Shown in pieces: positions 5,845 through 9,641 of a stretch of 9,641 nucleotides of DNA (within the stretch, counting starts at the first letter, position 1; every line of letters begins with the position of its first letter). The notes under the pieces were generated by a model that was not told the DNA's origin, did no database searches, and saw nothing but the letters and a program-made list of their open reading frames with translations. Source of the DNA: an uncultured Eubacteriaceae bacterium (GTDB lineage: Bacteria; Bacillota; Clostridia; Eubacteriales; Eubacteriaceae); contig CANRHG010000060.1 in the NCBI GenBank assembly GCA_947630385.1, positions 1 through 9,641 on the forward strand. Direction: 5' to 3'. The position numbers and the translations under genes were made by a program.

Positions 5845-5881
5845 AGCGCTCTAGGAGTGATTCTTAGAGCGCTATTTTTTT
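5845..5881 (+). terminator. Intrinsic terminator of the RpnS-like gene
   Basis: The arms AGCGCTCTAGGA (5845-5856) and TCTTAGAGCGCT (5862-5873) pair with one G-T wobble, followed by A and seven T. It is related in sequence to the hairpin at 5547-5577 but has the better T-run. Confidence 0.85.
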
Positions 5882-5948
5882 GTATAAGGTTAATGCTCAC
5901 AACCGGTAAAAATATTAAAATAACGATGAAAGCGTTTTAAACAATGAA

Positions 5949-6542
5949 ATGAAAGCGAATAATGAAACCCTTGATTATTACAATAAAAACGCACGGGATT
6001 ATGCCGAACGCTGGCTCAAGACGGATTTAAGCGAGGTACGTCGTAAGTTTTTAAATTATCTACAATCCGAGGCAGAAATTTTGGATCTGGGTTGTGGGCC
6101 AGGACGGGATCTAAAGGCGTTTATAGATGAAGGTTATAAAGCCGAAGGTCTCGATGGATCAAAGGCACTGGCAGAAATTGCCAGGCATAACTCTGGAGCT
6201 ACTGTGTATGAAGAAAGGTTTGAAACCTTAAAACTCGATAAGGTTTACGACGGAATCTGGGCCTGTGCTTCCCTACTTCATTTAGAGCAAGAAGAAATCC
6301 GAAAAACCATTTCAAAACTAAAAAAGAATCTAAAACCGCACGGCATATTTTACTTTTCGATTAAAAAAGGTGAATTTAAGGGGTTTCGAAACGGGCGTTA
6401 TTTTACCGATCTAACGGAAGAAGAATTAATGCGCCTTCTTAATTCTTTGCAAGAATATAAGATCCTAGAGATTTGGGAAAGCCTATCGAAACGGGATTCG
6501 GGAGACGTAATTTTTTATAACGTCCTACTTAGAAAAAAATGA
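5949..6542 (+). CDS. Class I SAM-dependent methyltransferase
   Basis: This 197-residue protein has a Rossmann-fold methyltransferase domain. An N-terminal helix (DYYNKNARDYAERW) precedes motif I ILDLGCGPG (44-52), which binds S-adenosylmethionine. An acidic residue ends strand 2 (GLDGS, D69), and YDGIWACASLLHL (about 100-112) is the motif IV region. No target-recognition domain or NPPY-type DNA-methylase motif is seen, so the substrate (small molecule, RNA, protein or DNA) is open. Its TGA overlaps the ATG of the helicase gene (ATGA), so the two are translationally coupled and probably act together. I see no Shine-Dalgarno before the ATG at 5949. ATGAAAGCG occurs at 5926 and again at the start, and an ATG at 5944 is in another frame. 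The N-terminal sequence fits the family, so this start is preferred. Confidence 0.85.
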   Translation: MKANNETLDYYNKNARDYAERWLKTDLSEVRRKFLNYLQSEAEILDLGCGPGRDLKAFIDEGYKAEGLDGSKALAEIARHNSGATVYEERFETLKLDKVYDGIWACASLLHLEQEEIRKTISKLKKNLKPHGIFYFSIKKGEFKGFRNGRYFTDLTEEELMRLLNSLQEYKILEIWESLSKRDSGDVIFYNVLLRKK

Positions 6543-8941
6543 AACAGAGGGAAACGGATAAAGTTTTTACCGGCATGTCGGCTAAGCTTAAAGATGTGCT
6601 TAAAAACAGTATAAAAAGCGCTCAACGGATCGATTTGATCGTCTCTTTTTTGATGGAGTCGGGCGTAAAACTCATTCTCGACGACTTAAAAGATGCGGCT
6701 GATCGCGGCGTGCCAATTCGAATTCTAACCGGTAATTATTTAAACATAACCGAACCTTCCGCTTTATTTCTTCTAAAAACAACGCTAAAAGACGCGATCG
6801 ATTTACGTTTTTTTAATAATTCCGAAATTTCCTTCCATCCTAAATCTTATTATTTCAAACAACCGGAAAATGAAGAGCTTTATATAGGATCTTCTAACCT
6901 TTCTACCAGTGCTCTAACGCGTGGGGTTGAATGGAATTACCGTATTGATTCGAATACGGATGCGGAAAGCTTAGAATCCTTTAAAAATGAATTCGAAGAA
7001 CTTTTTAATAAACGCTCGATCGTGATCGATGAGCCGGTTTTAAAAGAATATTCAAAAAACTGGCGACGTCCCAAAATTTACCGCGATCTCGAACGTTTTG
7101 AGTCGGATAGAAAATTAATTCCTTTATATGAGCCACGCGGTTTTCAGATCGAAGCTCTTGCCGCTCTGGAAGTCACACGAGCGCAAGGAGCCGATAAAGC
7201 GCTCATACAAGCCGCAACAGGAGTAGGTAAAACGTACCTTGCCGCTTTTGATTCCAAAAACGCGAAGCGCGTTTTATTTATAGCCCACCGTAAAGAGATC
7301 CTGGAACAGGCAGCAAGAAGTTTTAAAAACGTCAGTCCTGAAAAGTCGCAGGGATTTTTCATGGCCGATATAAAAGAAAGGGACCGGGACGTTATTTTTG
7401 CTTCCGTTAATTCGTTAGCCAAAGAGAGCAATTTATCGACCTTTGATCCCGAAAGTTTTGATTACATCATTATCGACGAGTTCCATCACGCCGTAACTAA
7501 ACAATATCGGCGCATCATCGATTATTTTAAACCGGATTTTCTACTAGGCCTTACGGCTACTCCCGAGCGACTGGACCGCCAAAACGTATACGCTCTGTGT
7601 GATTATAACGTTCCCTATCAAATCGATCTTTTTAAAGCCATAAACCACGGTCAACTCGTTCCTTATCATTATTATGGGATCTACGATCCTACGGATTATT
7701 CACCGCTAAAACTTTACAACGGCCGCTACCGTAGTGAGGATCTTGACCGATTGTATTTATCGGATCAAAAGCGTTTTGATCTTATTCTTTCTCACTTCAA
7801 AAAACATAACCCCAAGCGGAGCCTCGGTTTTTGCGTTAGTCGTAATCACGCCGAAGCCATGGCAAAGTTTTTCTCGGAAAATGGTATTCCGTCTAAGGCC
7901 GTTTACAGTGGAAAGCAGGGCCCTTTCGCCCTTGACCGGGATCAGGCGCTACAGGATTTAAAATCGGGCAAACTCAACGTCATTTTTTCGGTCGACATGT
8001 TCAATGAAGGCCTGGATATCCCAGACGTCGACTGCGTTCTTTTTCTCCGTCCGACGGAGTCACCGATCGTGTTTTTTCAACAACTGGGAAGAGGGCTTAG
8101 GAAATCGAAAGGCAAAGATTTTGTGACGGTCTTGGATTTCATTGGAAATTATAGAAAAGCTTTTTTGATTCCACGTTACTTAAGTTCCGCAGAAGGTGGG
8201 AAAAGAAGCGTAGCTCTTACGGCTTTACCTGAGGATTGTTTTGTCGATTTTGATTTACAACTAATCGATTTGTTTGAACAACAGGAAAAAGCCCAACAAA
8301 AGCGCAGGGATCTTGTTATTGAAGAATTTGATCGTATACGGGATGAACTGGGTCACGTTCCAAGCCGGCGAGAGCTTTTTGAAGAAATGAATGGATTTAT
8401 TTACGAATTGTGTTCCAAGTTACCGGGTAAAGACAATCCTTTTAAGAATTACCTTACTTTTCTTAAAAAGCGAGATCTATTAACACCGGAAGAAGAGAGA
8501 ATTTATAATAGCCCAGCCGGAACGTTTTTAAATCTGATTGAGACCACGAACATGACGCGCGTCTATAAAATGCCCGTACTTAAGGCTTTTATCGGAGAAG
8601 AAGGTATCCGAAAAGAGATCGGTGAAAAAGAGGTTGTTAAAAATTGGGTAGAGTTCTTTTCAAACGGGACAAACGTTAAAGATCTGAGTTACGTAGATAG
8701 CAAAGAGGAACTCAAAAATATTAATGAGAAAAATCATCTAAGAAAGATTAAACAAATGCCGATCAAGCATCTGGTCCAATCGGGGAAAGGTTATTTTATA
8801 ACCGGCGAAACTTTCGTATTGGGTCTTTGTGACGAACTAGATCCTTATCGTAACGATGCGTTTTTTATCAGACAGTTTAAAGACATTCTCGATTACCGGA
8901 CCCTTGATTATTACCGCAAGCGTTACCATGATGAAAATTAG
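6539..8941 (+). CDS. PLD-type nuclease / superfamily 2 DEAD-DEAH helicase fusion
   Basis: This 800-residue two-part protein has a phospholipase-D (HKD) nuclease domain at about 1-165, with H100 and K102 in SFHPKSYYF followed by GSSNLSTSAL (117-126). One HKD motif implies action as a dimer. The SF2 helicase core spans about 195-550: Q203, Walker A AATGVGKT (225-232), motif II DEFHH (313-317), motif III TATPER (339-344), FNEGLDIPD (488-496, motif V) and QQLGRGLR (514-521, motif VI). The remaining 250 residues are mainly helical (RIRDELGHVPSRRELFEEM) and resemble the tail region of PLD-helicase-DUF3427 proteins, though shorter. All ATPase residues are intact. The gene overlaps the methyltransferase by 4 nt. 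PLD-helicase proteins with a methyltransferase occur in phage-defence and restriction-like systems; the role here is inference. Its terminator is probably the hairpin at 8992-9021. Confidence 0.85.
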   Translation: MKQRETDKVFTGMSAKLKDVLKNSIKSAQRIDLIVSFLMESGVKLILDDLKDAADRGVPIRILTGNYLNITEPSALFLLKTTLKDAIDLRFFNNSEISFHPKSYYFKQPENEELYIGSSNLSTSALTRGVEWNYRIDSNTDAESLESFKNEFEELFNKRSIVIDEPVLKEYSKNWRRPKIYRDLERFESDRKLIPLYEPRGFQIEALAALEVTRAQGADKALIQAATGVGKTYLAAFDSKNAKRVLFIAHRKEILEQAARSFKNVSPEKSQGFFMADIKERDRDVIFASVNSLAKESNLSTFDPESFDYIIIDEFHHAVTKQYRRIIDYFKPDFLLGLTATPERLDRQNVYALCDYNVPYQIDLFKAINHGQLVPYHYYGIYDPTDYSPLKLYNGRYRSEDLDRLYLSDQKRFDLILSHFKKHNPKRSLGFCVSRNHAEAMAKFFSENGIPSKAVYSGKQGPFALDRDQALQDLKSGKLNVIFSVDMFNEGLDIPDVDCVLFLRPTESPIVFFQQLGRGLRKSKGKDFVTVLDFIGNYRKAFLIPRYLSSAEGGKRSVALTALPEDCFVDFDLQLIDLFEQQEKAQQKRRDLVIEEFDRIRDELGHVPSRRELFEEMNGFIYELCSKLPGKDNPFKNYLTFLKKRDLLTPEEERIYNSPAGTFLNLIETTNMTRVYKMPVLKAFIGEEGIRKEIGEKEVVKNWVEFFSNGTNVKDLSYVDSKEELKNINEKNHLRKIKQMPIKHLVQSGKGYFITGETFVLGLCDELDPYRNDAFFIRQFKDILDYRTLDYYRKRYHDEN

Positions 8942-8991
8942 TTAAACTAACTGTAGGTTGTAATTTGTATGTTTCAGATTTTTGGAGAAAG

Positions 8992-9021
8992 AAAGCTCGA
9001 ATTTTTCTACATTCGAGCTTT
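8992..9021. terminator. Perfect 11-bp hairpin between convergent genes
   Basis: The arms AAAGCTCGAAT and ATTCGAGCTTT enclose an 8-nt loop. Neither side has a strict T-run (TAAAATCTTCTTTC on plus, CTTTCTCCAAAAA on minus). By position it can end both the helicase transcript and the minus-strand gene. The rest of 8942-9097 shows nothing else of note. Confidence 0.5.
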
Positions 9022-9097
9022 AAAATCTTCTTTCAATTGCTGGTTTTTGGTCAGTAATAAATTCCCGATTGATGGTTTCGCATGGCGAACGTACGAT

Positions 9098-9565
9098 CTA
9101 CGGTAAAGCAGACAAATTTAGTAAATACCGGTATTCCCGATGGTTGGTATCGATTTTAATCATATCCGGGCCGAGCTTTTGTTCAATATGATCCAAATAC
9201 CGTTTAACGCTTGATTTCCCCTTTCCGTTTATTTTTTGTAACTGCGACAAAGTTAATCCGCTTAAGCTTAACAACGCGTTTTCAGTTAAGACCGTTAGAA
9301 CTTTTTTATCGGTTTCACTAAGATCCAAAGATCTATTGCGTTTTCTGTATATTTCCAGTTTTTTCTTTAGCTCATTCGCGTTTTTGATCGAATCCTGCAG
9401 CGATGATTTAACGAATTCAAGAAAGCTTAAAATGAACGGTGTTAGATCCCCTTTGTTTCTTTTGTCGTTACTGATCTTAAAAACCTCATAATAGTTTTTT
9501 AAATTATCTTTGATCGCGTATGAAAGGCGATAGGTGGGCAGACGGCCAAACTCGGCGCCGATCAA
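9098..9565 (-). pseudogene. C-terminal part of a Fic-family protein (catalytic core missing)
   Basis: The frame encodes 155 residues. GRLPTYRLSYAIKDN, then YYEVFK and NKGDLTPFILSFLEFV (about 38-55), match the helices that follow the active site in Fic/DOC-domain proteins. Residues about 82-155 form a winged-helix-like end (LTLSQLQKINGKGKSSVKRY), common after Fic domains. The HPFxxGNGR catalytic loop that defines AMP-transferring Fic proteins should lie upstream, but an in-frame TGA at 9634-9632 and a GC-rich, non-Fic sequence occur there. The gene therefore seems cut at its 5' end, probably by insertion or rearrangement near 9565. A TTG at 9565 preceded by GGAGGG and 4 nt could still start translation, so a short product is possible. 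The match to Fic is from pattern recognition of the C-terminal region only. Confidence 0.55.
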
Positions 9566-9641
9566 CTGACCCTCCGCCGGGCAAGCCCGTCGGGTTCTCT
9601 GCCGAATATCGGCAGCTTGTTTCCGGGGCGGTCACACCTGC
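9566..9641. other. GC-rich hairpin-dense segment at the right edge (mobile element end or structured RNA candidate)
   Basis: These 76 nt are far richer in GC than the genes to the left. TGACC (9567-9571) can pair with GGTCA (9630-9634), enclosing two hairpins. One is CCG-c-CGGGC-aa-GCCCG-t-CGG (9574-9593); the other is CTGCCGA-ata-TCGGCAG (9599-9615). This makes a compact three-way junction. The segment abuts the broken Fic-like frame and continues outside the window, so neither its strand nor its identity can be settled. Confidence 0.4.

Noticed and set aside
9566..9641. Group II intron 5' end (GTGTG on minus at the edge), SRP RNA, or twister ribozyme
   Set aside because: No domain V-like hairpin is present, reading as a minus-strand intron would run into the Fic-like frame, and the fit to the SRP and twister consensus is poor. 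Only a generic structured segment is supported.

Overview
The window looks like a chromosomal segment of a low-to-mid GC Bacillota (Firmicutes) relative. TGA is used as a stop, ribosome binding sites are of the AAAGGAGG type, terminators are stem-loops followed by T-runs, and a class-2 (yeast/actinobacterial-like) isopropylmalate synthase is present. The exact lineage cannot be read from the sequence.

Layout. (1) Positions 1-833 (+) hold the 3' part of a leuA-type 2-isopropylmalate synthase. Instead of ending after its leucine-binding regulatory domain, it runs in frame into a complete AraC/XylS double helix-turn-helix domain. (2) Positions 842-906 hold back-to-back terminators, one for each converging transcript. 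(3) Positions 918-3898 (-) hold three genes. Two overlap as TGATG: a single-pass membrane-anchored protein of unknown function and a YgjP-like zinc metallopeptidase. The third, downstream, encodes a polytopic HdeD-like membrane protein with a C-terminal domain that may be a circularly permuted papain/NlpC-like fold. A hairpin-rich leader precedes it and ends in a terminator placed directly before its ribosome binding site, suggesting attenuation control. (4) After an AT-rich non-coding gap (3926-4412), base composition drops clearly and the content becomes defence-like up to the right end.

The right half (about 4380-8941, +) begins with a likely promoter and an Rpn/PD-(D/E)XK-family nuclease whose C-terminus is a coiled coil of 14-residue (42-nt) tandem repeats. 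Just before the repeats lies an in-frame GGAGG-ATTT-ATG, the arrangement expected of a gene-within-gene Rpn toxin/antitoxin (full-length RpnL, separately translated C-terminal RpnS). Immediately downstream a second copy of only this 3' part (SD, ATG, repeats and terminator) stands as its own 69-codon gene, in effect a free-standing RpnS-like gene. I consider this pair the most interesting system in the window. Next comes a two-gene operon overlapping by ATGA: a small SAM-dependent methyltransferase and an 800-residue fusion of a phospholipase-D-type (HKD) nuclease domain with a superfamily 2 helicase, a typical set of anti-phage or nucleic-acid-processing parts.

The right end (9098-9641, -) carries the C-terminal part of a Fic-family protein without its catalytic motif. 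It is cut by a GC-rich, hairpin-dense segment that looks like the edge of a mobile element or a structured RNA running out of the window. Overall, housekeeping-like genes on the left meet an acquired, defence-island-like region on the right.
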